Shown one piece after another: positions 25,062-33,679 of a stretch of 64,000 nucleotides of DNA. The translations under genes and the position numbers were made by a program. The notes below the pieces were generated by a model. It was not told the DNA's origin and did not search any database. It was given only the letters and a program-made list of their open reading frames with translations. Source of the DNA: Streptomyces sp. AC555_RSS877 (lineage in GTDB: Bacteria > Actinomycetota > Actinomycetes > Streptomycetales > Streptomycetaceae); NCBI RefSeq assembly GCF_019049245.1, contig NZ_JAGMUK010000025.1, forward strand, positions 1 to 64,000. Direction: 5' to 3'. Within the stretch, counting starts at the first letter, position 1; the number at the start of each line of letters is the position of its first letter.

Positions 25062-26432
25062 TCAGCTGCCCTGCTCGATCAGCTCGTTGCCCTTGGACTG
25101 CGCCTCCTCGAGGGCGTCCTCGGCGCTCTTCTTGCCCTGCATGGCGAGCTGGATCTGGGCCGAGAAGGCGTTCAACTCGCCCGGAGTGAGGGCGACTTCG
25201 TCGGCCGTCGCGGTCTTGCGGTCACTGGCGACGATCTTGCGGGCCTCGGCGAAGGGGTCCGTGCCCTCGACCGACTGGAAGAACGGGTCGTCGAGCGAGG
25301 CGGTGGTGGACGGGAAGATGACCACGTTCGGGTCCTTCGCCCACTCCAGCTGGTTCTGCGCGTTGGTCAGGAACTGCGCGAAGGCGAGCGCGGTCGGCGC
25401 GTTCTTGCTGGTGGCGGCCGTGCCTATGTACTGCGGGGCGCCGACGGTGTGGCCCAGGTCGTCCAGCATGAAGCGGGCGACGCCGGTCTTCTCGTAGACG
25501 CTCGGGTTGTTCTGCTGGATGAAGCGCAGGAAGTTGGGGTTCGTGGGGCCGTAGACCAGCTTGCCCTGGCCGAAGACGTTGGCCGGGTCCTGGGTGGAGG
25601 AGAGGGAGTCCCTGGGCATCCCACCGGCCTTGTAGAGCTTCGTCATGGCCTCGACCCACTGCGCGGTCTTCGGGTCGTCGGCGAAGGTGAACTTCTTGCC
25701 GTCGGCGGAGAAGATCTTGATGCCCATCTGCTGCCAGTCGGCGGGGATGCGCAGTTGCGGGTTGGCGAGGAAGGCGTAGTACTTGCCGTCCGAGGCCTCG
25801 GCCACCTTCTGGGCGTCGGCGAACAGGCCGAGGACGGTCGTCGGAGGTTTGGCCGGGTCCAGGCCCGCCTGCTTCATTAGGTCCGTGTTGAAGGTCTGCA
25901 CGATGCCGCCGGAGTACCAGGGCAGCACGCTGTGCACCTTGGTGCCGGAGGCGTCCGCGTACATGCTCGACTTCCACAGCGCGGGGACGAACGGCTTGCC
26001 CGCGTCCGGGGCCTTCTTGTCCAGGTCGAGCAGGTAGCCGTTCCTGGTGAGCGCGATGGCCGTGTTGACGTTGATGTTCACCACGTCCGGCAGGGTGCAG
26101 CCCTGCGCGTCCGCGACCAGGCGCTGGGTGAAGGTGGCGTCGCCCGGGTCGTCGATCCACTTGACCTTGGTACCGGGGTGCGCCTTCTCGAAGGCCGCGA
26201 TGACCCCGTTGAAGTAGCCCCCGAAGTCCTTCTTCAGGTTGGTGGTCTGGAAGGTGATGTCGCCCTTGACGTCGCCGGTGAGCTTTCCCGGCCCCACGTT
26301 GCCCTTGTCGACCTTGCAGCCGCCGGCGGTGGCGTCGCCACTGCCGGAACCGCCGGACAGACCGCAGCCGGCGGCGGCCAGCGACAGAACGGCGATACAG
26401 GTCAGGGTGCGGGTCAGTCTTCTTGCACGCAT
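25062..26432 (-). CDS. Sugar ABC transporter substrate-binding lipoprotein
   Basis: 456 aa. Signal peptide with lipobox LAAAGC (Cys23) followed by a Gly/Ser linker. Family 1 extracellular solute-binding fold (..VIAAFEKAHPGTKVKWIDDPGD.. near residue 80, ..QWLEWAKDP-type late segment LTNAQNQLEWAKDPNVVIFPS). Lipid-anchored on the outer face of the membrane, delivering oligosaccharides to the two permeases. An RpiR-type operator (26477-26491) lies 45 nt upstream of the start, with an AGGAGGG ribosome site. Confidence 0.94.
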   Translation of the reverse strand: MRARRLTRTLTCIAVLSLAAAGCGLSGGSGSGDATAGGCKVDKGNVGPGKLTGDVKGDITFQTTNLKKDFGGYFNGVIAAFEKAHPGTKVKWIDDPGDATFTQRLVADAQGCTLPDVVNINVNTAIALTRNGYLLDLDKKAPDAGKPFVPALWKSSMYADASGTKVHSVLPWYSGGIVQTFNTDLMKQAGLDPAKPPTTVLGLFADAQKVAEASDGKYYAFLANPQLRIPADWQQMGIKIFSADGKKFTFADDPKTAQWVEAMTKLYKAGGMPRDSLSSTQDPANVFGQGKLVYGPTNPNFLRFIQQNNPSVYEKTGVARFMLDDLGHTVGAPQYIGTAATSKNAPTALAFAQFLTNAQNQLEWAKDPNVVIFPSTTASLDDPFFQSVEGTDPFAEARKIVASDRKTATADEVALTPGELNAFSAQIQLAMQGKKSAEDALEEAQSKGNELIEQGS

Positions 26433-26476
26433 GTGATGGGCCCTCCTGCGACCGGGCGAGTCAGGGATGTGCTGAC

Positions 26477-26491
26477 TGGTTCAATCAACCA
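26477..26491. promoter_or_regulatory. RpiR-type operator (best match)
   Basis: TGGTTCAATCAACCA: perfect 5-bp arms (TGGTT/AACCA) around a 5-nt centre, upstream of the sugar-importer operon. It resembles sites at 31481, 32491 and 32517. Confidence 0.65.
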
Positions 26492-26574
26492 ATTTCGATT
26501 CCGAGTGATGAAAATGTGGACCAGAATTCATCGGAGGTCAATGGGTTGCCGTGTTGCGTTTAGGTTTTGGGAGC

Positions 26575-27201
26575 TCAGTGCCGGTGTTCGTGGTCCGGGT
26601 GCGAGGGATCGCCCGGATGCTCGTACCCGTGCGCGTACACCACGCCAGCCCGCGCCCGGTCCAGCCAGTCGAAGAAGGCCCGTCGGCCCGCCGCCCGCCG
26701 CAACTCCCGTACGACGCCCTCGCGGACGTCCTCGTACGGCAGGAAGTCCTCGGCGACCGCGCCGCCGAAGGGGTCGGCGCCGCGTCTGAGCGCCTCCGGG
26801 GTGAGGTAGCGGTCCCGGTTGCGCTCGTAGTAGTCCCGTGCGGCCGTCTCGGGCACGTCCTGCTCGCGCTCCAGACGGTCGAGCAGGACCCGTGCCGCCG
26901 GGGAGTGCGCGAGCGCCGTCGCGACGATGCTGCCGAGGTCGGCCACGTCGGTCTCGGCCACGGCGAGCACCCGCGCGGGCGACACCTCCGCCGGCGGCTT
27001 CAGCCCCCGGTCCGCGCAGGCCCGGCGGGCCAGCTCGTCCGTGACCACCACCTGGGTCGCCCAGCGCCTGCGCTGCCGTTCGGCCCGGGCCAGGGCCTCG
27101 GGCCGGGTCTCGCCCTCGCGCGCCGGGACGGCCGCCAGCAGGGCGTCCACCCGCCCCTTCGCGACCGCCTCGCCGTCCACCACAGCGGCGTGCCCGGTCA
27201 T
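26575..27201 (-). CDS. SurA/PrsA-like chaperone-domain protein with His-rich tail
   Basis: 208 aa, ATG 27201 overlapping the stop of the mannosidase gene by 4 nt. The middle (TDELARRACADRGL..) and the segment YYERNRDRYLTPEALRR.. resemble the helical N-domain of periplasmic foldases of the SurA/PrsA type. There is no parvulin domain and no signal peptide. The last 20 residues carry eight histidines alternating with Asp, Glu, Gly and Pro, a plausible metal-binding tail. It may be a cytoplasmic assembly factor for the very large mannosidase; that is inference from coupling. Possibly a DUF7158-type family, not verified. Confidence 0.75.
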   Translation of the reverse strand: MTGHAAVVDGEAVAKGRVDALLAAVPAREGETRPEALARAERQRRRWATQVVVTDELARRACADRGLKPPAEVSPARVLAVAETDVADLGSIVATALAHSPAARVLLDRLEREQDVPETAARDYYERNRDRYLTPEALRRGADPFGGAVAEDFLPYEDVREGVVRELRRAAGRRAFFDWLDRARAGVVYAHGYEHPGDPSHPDHEHRH

Positions 27202-30200
27202 GGAGTCACCTCCAGCTCGACCGCCTCCGTGTAGGCGACGCACCCGTGCCAGCCGGCCTTCGCCATCAGCCAGTACGACCCCGGCGGCACCGCCGAGCCG
27301 TCCACCTCGATCACGTAGTCCCGCCGCTCCCCGCCGGCCAGGGTGAACCCCTGGACGCCCGGCCCGACCCCCGGCCAGGTGCCCCAGGACGACACGGCCC
27401 ACAGCTGCCCGCTCACCGGCCCGAGAGTGGTGTTGCGCAGGCTCACCGGAACCCGGGCCCGCTCGCCCCGGCGTACGGTGACCCGCTCGACTCCCAGCTC
27501 CGACACCACACTTGGACCGCCCTGCCCACCCGGCACGTCGAGCGCCACGACGTCCTCGTACGTCTGCCCGCCGTACGAGAGCCGGGCCGCGAGCCAGTGC
27601 CTTCCGGGCTCGGCACCGGCCGGCGGCGTCACGGTGAGCTCGGCGAGGGTGAACCCGCCGGGGCCCAGCGCGTACGGCAGTGCGGCGGGCTCGGCGGACC
27701 AGCCGGCCGGCACCTCGAAGGCCACCGTGCCGGACACGGGCGTGTCGGTCAGCTCCGAGCCGACCCGGACGGTCGCGGTGACGGGACCGGAGGCGGTGAG
27801 CGCGCCGGGCGAGACGTAGACCGCCACGGGCAGGTTGCCGCGCGGGGCCGGACCCGAGTTGTGCAGCCAGTAGCGGGTGTGGACCGGCTGGGCGGGCTCG
27901 TGGGCGGCGACACCGGGGCCGGGCTCCGACCGCACGCCCGGTGTCGGCGTGGCCAGGACGGTCGCCACCTCGAAGCCGGTCAGACCGACGTCCAGGCCCC
28001 CTTCCCGGTCCGGCGCCAGCCGTTCCCCCGGCCGCTCCAGCACGTCCGCACGGATGCCCTGCGCCCACTTGGTGGGTCCGTGCACGCGCGCCCGCACCGG
28101 CCGCCCGTTCACCTCGTGCATCCGTACGACGATCCCGCGCCCCGGGTCGGCGGGCGCCACACTGCCCCGGGCGAGCGGGGAGCCGAGGGGCTTGAGGGCG
28201 TCGAGCAGCACCTCGCGGGCGGGTTCCAGGGTGAACAGGCAGACGCTCCCGGGCAGTTGCCCGGTTCCCTCCCCGCCCCGCAGCCGGGCGGTGAGCGGAT
28301 GGTTGAACTCGTGTCCTCGCGCGGGCAGTCGCTGCTCCCGCCAGTCGCCCTCGCCCACCACGACGGCGTACTCGAAGGTGTGCGACCAGCGCTGGAGCTG
28401 GAAGGCGGACCCGTCGGGAGCCGTGCGGCGCGGCGGGTCGACCCAGATTCCCGAGGGCCAGCCCGTGCAGGAGCGCATCAGGGACATGTAGAGATCGCCG
28501 GAGGCGGTGACCACGCAGCCGGGCGTGCCCCGGTTGAGGACGGCGAAGCCGCGCCCGTCCCAGGCGTCGCCCGGCGGCAGCGCCTCGCCGCCGCCCGCCG
28601 CGGTCGCCGTGACGGTGAAGTCGTCCAGGTCTGCGATCAGCGCGTCGACCGCCTGGGCGTCGCCCTCGGGCCCGGCCCCCGCCACCACGAGCAGCGGCAG
28701 CCGCTCCAGATCGCGCAGGTCGGCCCCGGGCACCCACTCCTCCCGCAGGCCGGCGCGCGGCGCCACCCACACGGCGGCCACGCCCCGCTCGGCCAGCTGC
28801 CGTCTCAGTTCGCGTCCGGCGGCCGGGTCCCAGCCCAGCGCCTCGGCGACCACGGAGTTGCGCTCGGGGCCGCCGACGGCGACGCGGATGTCGGGAAGGT
28901 TGGAGTCGACCTCCAGGTCGCCGTAGCGGGGACCGCCGGCGATGGTCGAGGTGGCGGTGACCCCGGCGCGGACGAGGGCCGCCGCGAGGGGCGTGCCCAG
29001 CTCGCCGGCCGCGTCCCAGTCGGCGTAGACCAGCTCGGCGACTCCGATGGAACGGTGCCCGAGGAGCGTCCCGGAGTCGTCCCGCACCGCGACCCGGGCG
29101 GTGGACCCCAGCCCGAACCAGGTGTGGGCGGGGTTGTCCAGCGTCCACGGGAACCGCTCGCTGTCCACCTCCACGAACCCGAACCCGCGCCCGATGACGG
29201 CGTCCGCCACCTCGTGCACCGGCAGCCCGCCCCGCACGTCGGAGGGCCAGCGCACGCGGATCAGCCGGTCGGCGCCGTCGTAGCCGTCGACGGTCGTCGC
29301 GACGTCGAGCCGGTCGACGCCCGTCCACAGGGTCAGCCGCTGCGTGTACCGGAACAGGCCGAGGTCGGCGCGGACGGTGATGCGCGACCCGGCGGGGGAG
29401 TGCTCGACATCGATGTCGGCCATCACGTCCCGGCTGCGGGCCGCGGTGGTCCCGGTGGGCGTGAGGTGCCACGGCCCCTCGCCGAAACGCGGGTGCCTCG
29501 GGTACTCCTCCTGTACGACGAGTTCGTTGCCGATGTCTCCGGGGCGCAGCAGCTCCCGGCCGCCCTCTTCCGTGAGCGCCCGCAGGCCGCTGACGCCGCC
29601 GCCGCGCGCGGGGTCGACGGTCACCTCGTAGAACTCGTTGCGGATGCTCAGGCCCTCGCCGCGGGTCCACTCGGGTACCGAGCCCGCGGCGAGGGGGAGC
29701 GCCTTGAGGCCCATGCCCGGCACCTCCGGTACGACGACCCGGAGCCGGCCGTCCTCCTCGCGTACGGCGGGCAGGGGCCGGAAGTCGTCGCCCAGGGGCA
29801 CGAGCCCCGGATCGTCGACGGCCAGCACGTCCCGCCGCTGCCAGGTCGCGGAGTTGAAGACGACCAGGTCGTCTCCGCTGCCCGGCGTGACCAGGTCGGC
29901 CAGGGCCTGGGTCGCGTCGGCGTGCACGGTCTCGGCGAGGTCGTACAGCTCCCGCCAGCCGGTGAGCAGGTCGATGTAGACCTGGTCGGACTCCGAGCCG
30001 GTGATGGCGTCGTGATGGGCGCCGTAGACCAACTGCCGCCAGGCCTTGTCGAGGGCCATTTCCGGATAGGGGTGCCCGGCGACCAGGGAGGCGAGCGTCG
30101 CCCAGGCCTCGGCGTCGGAGAGAAGGGTCTCGCCGTACCGCTGGGCCTGCTTGGTGTCGATGTAGGAGACGTCCTTGCCGGTGTAGACCGGGTTCATGTC

Positions 30201-31430
30201 CCGGGTCTGCGGCGAGGCCCTGCGCCCCTCCGACTCCAGTTGCGCGCGCACGGCGGCGAAGAAGTCCCGCGGGATCGCGCTGACGAACCGCGGCCACACG
30301 TACCGGGCGTTCCAGTCCCGGTGGATGCCCATCACCCAGCGGCACGGCGGCGCGTAGTCCCCGCCGACCGGGAGCAGCACATTGCGGGTCAGGGCGACCT
30401 TCTTGAGCCTTTTGAACAGCTTGAGTGCTGCCGCCTCCGCCTCGGGCAGGGCCGGCGCGTTGTCGATCGCCCAGCCGGCGGCGTAGTGGTTGACCATGTA
30501 CGCGGTCAGCAGTCCGCGTCCCGAGGGGGCGATCCACTCGAACTCGGCCGGGAACTGCATCCGTCCGGGATCGCGGGGTTCCTCGCCGAACACCGACAGC
30601 GTCGGCCCCCACTGGTGGAACGGTCCGCGCGCCCAGGAACTGGACGTCACCCCCGCGTCCGCCATCAGCCCCGGGAACTGCGGATCGTGCCCGAACGCGT
30701 CCAGCTGCCAGGCGGTCTCCGGGGACGCCCCGATGATCGCGCGCTGGAAACCGTCGCCGTACAGGGCGTTGCGTACGGTCGCCTCGGCGCCGGTGAGATT
30801 GGTGTTCGGCTCGTTGTAGGTGCCGCCCATGACCTCGACGCGGCCGGTGCGGATCAGCTCGCGCAGGAAGGCGCGCTCCTCCGGGAAGGAGTCCCAGTAC
30901 GGCTTGAGGTAGTCCACCTCCGCGAGGACGAAGGTGTACGCCGGATCGCGCCGTGCCAGATCGCAGTGGGCCCGCACCAGGCTCATCCCGGACTGGCCGC
31001 GCGAGTCGAAGGTGCGGGCGGGCAGGCCGGTGAGCGCCGGGTCGTCGGCGACGTCCCAGGTCTCGGTGTAGGCGGCCTGGGTGTTCCACCAGACGGGGTC
31101 GTAGTGGAAGTGGCTGACCATGAACATCGTCCAGCCGGGCTCGGCGGCGGTGAACTCGCCGGTGTGGCGGGCGAGTCGGTCGCCGTCGGCGGCCGTGACC
31201 GTGATCTCGCGACGCTCGCCGACGGCCAGATCGCTGTGCACGGGTATCTCGGCGCGCCCGGTGCCGTCCTCGCCCGTCTCCACGAGGGCTTCGCCGGTGA
31301 TCTGCGGGCCCTCGACGGTGAGACGGACGGTCCGGCCGGGAGTGTGGCTCAGCTCGACGGCCACCACCTGGCGCGGCTGCTCGGTGGTTCCGGTGAAGAG
31401 CTCGGTCGACTCGACAGACGTCACGCGCAT
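27198..31430 (-). CDS. Glycoside hydrolase family 38 alpha-mannosidase (1410 aa)
   Basis: ATG 31430 with TAGGAG upstream. An N-terminal beta domain (residues 1-95) precedes the GH38 catalytic domain. Its zinc motif HFHYDPVWW (His107, His109, Asp111) and nucleophile region WQLDAFGHD (Asp244) are visible. A helical middle domain and long C-terminal beta domains follow, the last two resembling NEW3/Ig-like modules (..NLPVAVYVSPGALTASGPVTATVRVG.., ..TVRRGERARVPVSLRNTTLGPVSG..). Longer than usual bacterial GH38 enzymes (800-1050 aa). No signal peptide. It removes alpha-linked mannose, probably from imported N-glycan-like oligosaccharides. An operator (31481) sits 50 nt upstream. Confidence 0.92.
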   Translation of the reverse strand: MRVTSVESTELFTGTTEQPRQVVAVELSHTPGRTVRLTVEGPQITGEALVETGEDGTGRAEIPVHSDLAVGERREITVTAADGDRLARHTGEFTAAEPGWTMFMVSHFHYDPVWWNTQAAYTETWDVADDPALTGLPARTFDSRGQSGMSLVRAHCDLARRDPAYTFVLAEVDYLKPYWDSFPEERAFLRELIRTGRVEVMGGTYNEPNTNLTGAEATVRNALYGDGFQRAIIGASPETAWQLDAFGHDPQFPGLMADAGVTSSSWARGPFHQWGPTLSVFGEEPRDPGRMQFPAEFEWIAPSGRGLLTAYMVNHYAAGWAIDNAPALPEAEAAALKLFKRLKKVALTRNVLLPVGGDYAPPCRWVMGIHRDWNARYVWPRFVSAIPRDFFAAVRAQLESEGRRASPQTRDMNPVYTGKDVSYIDTKQAQRYGETLLSDAEAWATLASLVAGHPYPEMALDKAWRQLVYGAHHDAITGSESDQVYIDLLTGWRELYDLAETVHADATQALADLVTPGSGDDLVVFNSATWQRRDVLAVDDPGLVPLGDDFRPLPAVREEDGRLRVVVPEVPGMGLKALPLAAGSVPEWTRGEGLSIRNEFYEVTVDPARGGGVSGLRALTEEGGRELLRPGDIGNELVVQEEYPRHPRFGEGPWHLTPTGTTAARSRDVMADIDVEHSPAGSRITVRADLGLFRYTQRLTLWTGVDRLDVATTVDGYDGADRLIRVRWPSDVRGGLPVHEVADAVIGRGFGFVEVDSERFPWTLDNPAHTWFGLGSTARVAVRDDSGTLLGHRSIGVAELVYADWDAAGELGTPLAAALVRAGVTATSTIAGGPRYGDLEVDSNLPDIRVAVGGPERNSVVAEALGWDPAAGRELRRQLAERGVAAVWVAPRAGLREEWVPGADLRDLERLPLLVVAGAGPEGDAQAVDALIADLDDFTVTATAAGGGEALPPGDAWDGRGFAVLNRGTPGCVVTASGDLYMSLMRSCTGWPSGIWVDPPRRTAPDGSAFQLQRWSHTFEYAVVVGEGDWREQRLPARGHEFNHPLTARLRGGEGTGQLPGSVCLFTLEPAREVLLDALKPLGSPLARGSVAPADPGRGIVVRMHEVNGRPVRARVHGPTKWAQGIRADVLERPGERLAPDREGGLDVGLTGFEVATVLATPTPGVRSEPGPGVAAHEPAQPVHTRYWLHNSGPAPRGNLPVAVYVSPGALTASGPVTATVRVGSELTDTPVSGTVAFEVPAGWSAEPAALPYALGPGGFTLAELTVTPPAGAEPGRHWLAARLSYGGQTYEDVVALDVPGGQGGPSVVSELGVERVTVRRGERARVPVSLRNTTLGPVSGQLWAVSSWGTWPGVGPGVQGFTLAGGERRDYVIEVDGSAVPPGSYWLMAKAGWHGCVAYTEAVELEVTP

Positions 31431-31480
31431 GGGGCTCCTACGAGGATGCTCGGGGGAGCCCCATCGTGGCACCGAGGAGA

Positions 31481-31495
31481 TGATTCAAACAACCA
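31481..31495. promoter_or_regulatory. RpiR-type operator upstream of the mannosidase
   Basis: TGATTCAAACAACCA matches the site at 26477 at 13 of 15 positions. It lies 50 nt before the mannosidase start and 40 nt after the RpiR stop. Confidence 0.6.
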
Positions 31496-31535
31496 TCCTT
31501 ACGTTTCCTCGGTGGTTCATCCATGCATGATCGGG

Positions 31536-32426
31536 TCAGCGTGCCCGGCGGCTCTTCACCGCGTGCTGGGGGGTGATGTGGTCGGTGAGCGCCAGCGAGG
31601 CGCTGGCGCGCTGGTAGGAGAGCTGGGCGACCCGGACGTAGAGGCAGTCGATGAGGACGAGCACGGAGTGCCGGCCGCCGATGCTGCCGGTGCGGCCGGG
31701 GAAGATGGTCTCCGAGGAGGACGAGATGAGCCGGATGTCGGCGGCCTTGGCCAGCGGCGAGCGCGGGTCCGTGGTGAGGGCGACGGTGGTGGCGCCGCGT
31801 TCCTTGGCCATCTCGAGCGGTTCCAGGGTCTCCCGGGTCGCCCCGGAGTAGGAGATGCCGATGGCCACGTCCGCCGGGGTGAGCAGGGCCGCGGAGGTGG
31901 CTGCCCCGTGCACCTCGGTCCAGCCGCGGACCGAGCAGCCGATACGGAACAGCCGCGTCTCCGTCTCCAGTGCCACCGCGCCGCTGCCGCCCACTCCGTA
32001 GACGTCGATGCGCCGGGCGCGGGCCAGGGCCTGGGCCGCGCGCTCGATCGCGTCGAGGTCGATCCGGTCGATGGTCTGCTGGATGGCCCGCAGGTCCGCG
32101 GTGCCGACGACCTGCACGACGCGTTCGAGGTCGTCCTCGGGGGAGATTTCCGGCCCGATCTCGGCGCTGCCCCAGTCGGAGACCTCGCCGCGGCCGCGCT
32201 CCTGCGCCAGCTCGATCAGCAGGTGCTGGTAGGAGTCGAGGCCGATGGCCCGGCAGAACCGGGTCACCGTCGCCTGGGAGGTGCCGGTGCGGCGGCCCAG
32301 TTCGGCGGCCGAGCAGTGCGTGACGGCGGCCGGATCCTCCAGGATCAGCTCGCCGACCTTCCGCAGGGAGCCGGCCAGCCGCGGCAGCTCGGTACGGATG
32401 AGAGTGGTGACGTCCGTCGGGGGCAT
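31536..32426 (-). CDS. RpiR/MurR family transcriptional regulator (HTH-SIS)
   Basis: 296 aa. The N-terminal RpiR HTH is clear (LAGSLRKVGELILEDPAAVTHCSAAELGRRTGTSQATVTRFCRAIGLDSYQHLLIELAQE, residues 18-77), and a SIS phosphosugar-binding domain covers about residues 120-265 (IDVYGVGGSGAVALE.., GISYSGATRETLE..). It senses a sugar phosphate, most likely an aminosugar phosphate made by the neighbouring kinase. No ribosome site: a TACATT box ends 6 nt before the ATG, so the mRNA may be leaderless. It is divergent from the SIS-domain gene, and motifs at both ends suggest autoregulation and control of the whole region. Confidence 0.93.
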   Translation of the reverse strand: MPPTDVTTLIRTELPRLAGSLRKVGELILEDPAAVTHCSAAELGRRTGTSQATVTRFCRAIGLDSYQHLLIELAQERGRGEVSDWGSAEIGPEISPEDDLERVVQVVGTADLRAIQQTIDRIDLDAIERAAQALARARRIDVYGVGGSGAVALETETRLFRIGCSVRGWTEVHGAATSAALLTPADVAIGISYSGATRETLEPLEMAKERGATTVALTTDPRSPLAKAADIRLISSSSETIFPGRTGSIGGRHSVLVLIDCLYVRVAQLSYQRASASLALTDHITPQHAVKSRRAR

Positions 32427-32431
32427 GCAAA

Positions 32432-32447
32432 GAATGTATCAGCCACC
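32432..32447. promoter_or_regulatory. Shared promoter/operator motif upstream of rpiR-type gene
   Basis: GAATGTATCAGCCACC, one mismatch to 19731-19746. On the minus strand TACATT is a likely -10 element. Confidence 0.55.
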
Positions 32448-32490
32448 GTTCAGGGGTCCGATTGAATACCAGGACCCTCTTATGATTTAT

Positions 32491-32531
32491 TGATTCATCG
32501 CTGAAGATTCAGAGGGTGGTTCAAGCCATCG
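32491..32531. promoter_or_regulatory. Pair of RpiR-type sites before the SIS-domain gene
   Basis: TGATTCATCGCTGAA (32491-32505) and TGGTTCAAGCCATCG (32517-32531) each keep one arm of the TGGTT(N5)AACCA motif. They lie in the short divergent region between the RpiR gene and the SIS-domain gene. Confidence 0.5.
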
Positions 32532-32549
32532 ATGAGTGGGGAGTGTCGC

Positions 32550-33314
32550 GTGTCCGTCGAGAACGTCAGCGCCGAGGGGTTCGCGCGCGAGAGCCTGGCC
32601 GTCCTCCGGCACATCGCCGAGTCCGCCCGGGGGGACGTGGCCCGCGCCGCCGAACTGATCGCGCACTGCGTCCGCACCGACGGCGTCCTCCAGGCCTTCG
32701 GCACCGGCCACTCCCAGGCGATGGTCCTCGAAGTCGCCGGCCGTGCGGGGGGCCTGGTGCCCACCAACCGCCTGAGCATCGCCGACCTGGTCCTGTACGG
32801 CGGCGACGACCCGAGCGTCCTCGACGACCCGCTCCTGGAACGCCGGGCAGGCGTGGCCGCGCGCCTCTACGCTCTCGCCGCCCCGCACCGCGAGGACCTC
32901 TTCGTCATCATCTCCAACTCCGGCGTCAACAACGTCATCGTCGAGATGGCCCTGCACGCCAAACAACAGGGCCACAAGATCCTGGCCGTGACCTCCCTCG
33001 GCCACACCCGCGCCGTCCCCGCCGGCCACCCCAGCGGCAAGAAGCTCGCCGACCTCGCCGACGTCGTCCTCGACAACGCGGCCCCGCGCGGCGACGCCCT
33101 CCTCGAACTCCCCGGCGGTGGCGCGGTGTGCGCCCTGTCCACCCTCACCGGCGTGATGCTGGTGCAGATGGCGGTCGCGGAAGCCTCCGCCCAGTTGCTC
33201 GCCGCCGGTGAGCGGCCGCCGGTGTACGTCTCCGCCAACGTGCCCGGCGGCTTCGAGGGCAACCGGGAGCTGGAGAAGCGGTACGCCGGACGGATCCGGC
33301 GCACCGCGAGCTGA
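32550..33314 (+). CDS. SIS-domain (sugar isomerase-type) protein, NagS-like
   Basis: 254 aa from GTG 32550, which has GGGGAG 6 nt upstream; ATG 32532 is an alternative. SIS fold: LQAFGTGHSQAMVLEVAGRAGG (residues 47-70), VIISNSGVNNVIVEMALHAKQQGHKILAVTS (residues 120-150), then DVVLDNAAPRGDALLELPG. The layout matches the uncharacterised SIS group that contains NagS, reported in Streptomyces to dehydrate GlcNAc-6-phosphate. An aminosugar-6-phosphate substrate would fit the kinase and glycosidases of this region; a MurNAc-6-phosphate etherase-like role is less likely because the signature is absent. Divergent from the RpiR gene. Confidence 0.85.
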   Translation: MSVENVSAEGFARESLAVLRHIAESARGDVARAAELIAHCVRTDGVLQAFGTGHSQAMVLEVAGRAGGLVPTNRLSIADLVLYGGDDPSVLDDPLLERRAGVAARLYALAAPHREDLFVIISNSGVNNVIVEMALHAKQQGHKILAVTSLGHTRAVPAGHPSGKKLADLADVVLDNAAPRGDALLELPGGGAVCALSTLTGVMLVQMAVAEASAQLLAAGERPPVYVSANVPGGFEGNRELEKRYAGRIRRTAS

Positions 33315-33571
33315 ACCACGGCTCCACGGGCTGCACCGCCCTGCCGTTTCCGGTCGGGCCCACATCGAAGGCGGGTCTGCCGACTCGCCGCTTGCGTCCG
33401 TCATGTTCGCGGCCCGGAGCCGACCGGCACGGGCCGCGCCCGCCCGCAAAGCGGCGGTGTTCAGGGGCCGGACCGTGCCGTCCGCGCAGTCGGGGATCCA
33501 CAGCGTGCCGCCGTCGGGCACCCCTCTCATTCGGCCCGGCCGACAAGCGAAGTCGCTAACGGACTAGTAAA

Positions 33572-33586
33572 TGAAAATGATTATCG
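33572..33586. promoter_or_regulatory. Zur/Fur-type metal regulator box
   Basis: TGAAAATGATTATCG matches the TGAAAATGATTTTCA type of inverted repeat bound by Zur in Streptomyces at 13 of 15 positions; five of the seven arm pairs are complementary. It lies in the only AT-rich patch of the gap, 94 nt before the ATP-grasp gene. A related Fur-family regulator cannot be excluded. No DmdR/IdeR-type iron box was seen. Confidence 0.75.
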
Positions 33587-33606
33587 ATAGCTTGTCGTTG
33601 CGCAAA

Positions 33607-33640
33607 GCCCGGCCCCCTCCCGGTGAGGGGCCTGCCGGGC
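33607..33640. other. GC-rich hairpin in the operon leader
   Basis: GCCCGG (33607-33612) pairs with CCGGGC (33635-33640), and inside it CCCCT pairs with AGGGG around a 7-nt loop, with a small asymmetric bulge. It may be an upstream terminator protecting the operon, an attenuator, or an RNA-stabilising structure. No U-tract. Confidence 0.5.
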
Positions 33641-33679
33641 TGCCCTGACGTCTGAACTCACGGCACGAAAAGGGGAGTT

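Larger units (their letters stand above)
33315..33679. other. 365-nt regulatory gap before the metallophore-like operon
   Basis: No supportable gene. The first 240 nt hold only short composition-driven frames. A noticeable local AT-rich patch (33560-33600) contains the Zur/Fur-type box, followed by a GC-rich hairpin and the ribosome site at 33670-33676. Confidence 0.6.

Noticed and set aside
27246..32465. A 1739-codon open frame on the plus strand opposite the mannosidase and RpiR genes
   Set aside because: It is the third-position antisense shadow of high-GC genes. The translation has no domain and the minus-strand proteins have complete catalytic motifs.
33315..33560. Possible short minus-strand gene in the gap before the ATP-grasp gene
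   Set aside because: A short readable stretch (VPDGGTLWIPDC..) exists but no ribosome site, no family and rapid loss into low complexity.
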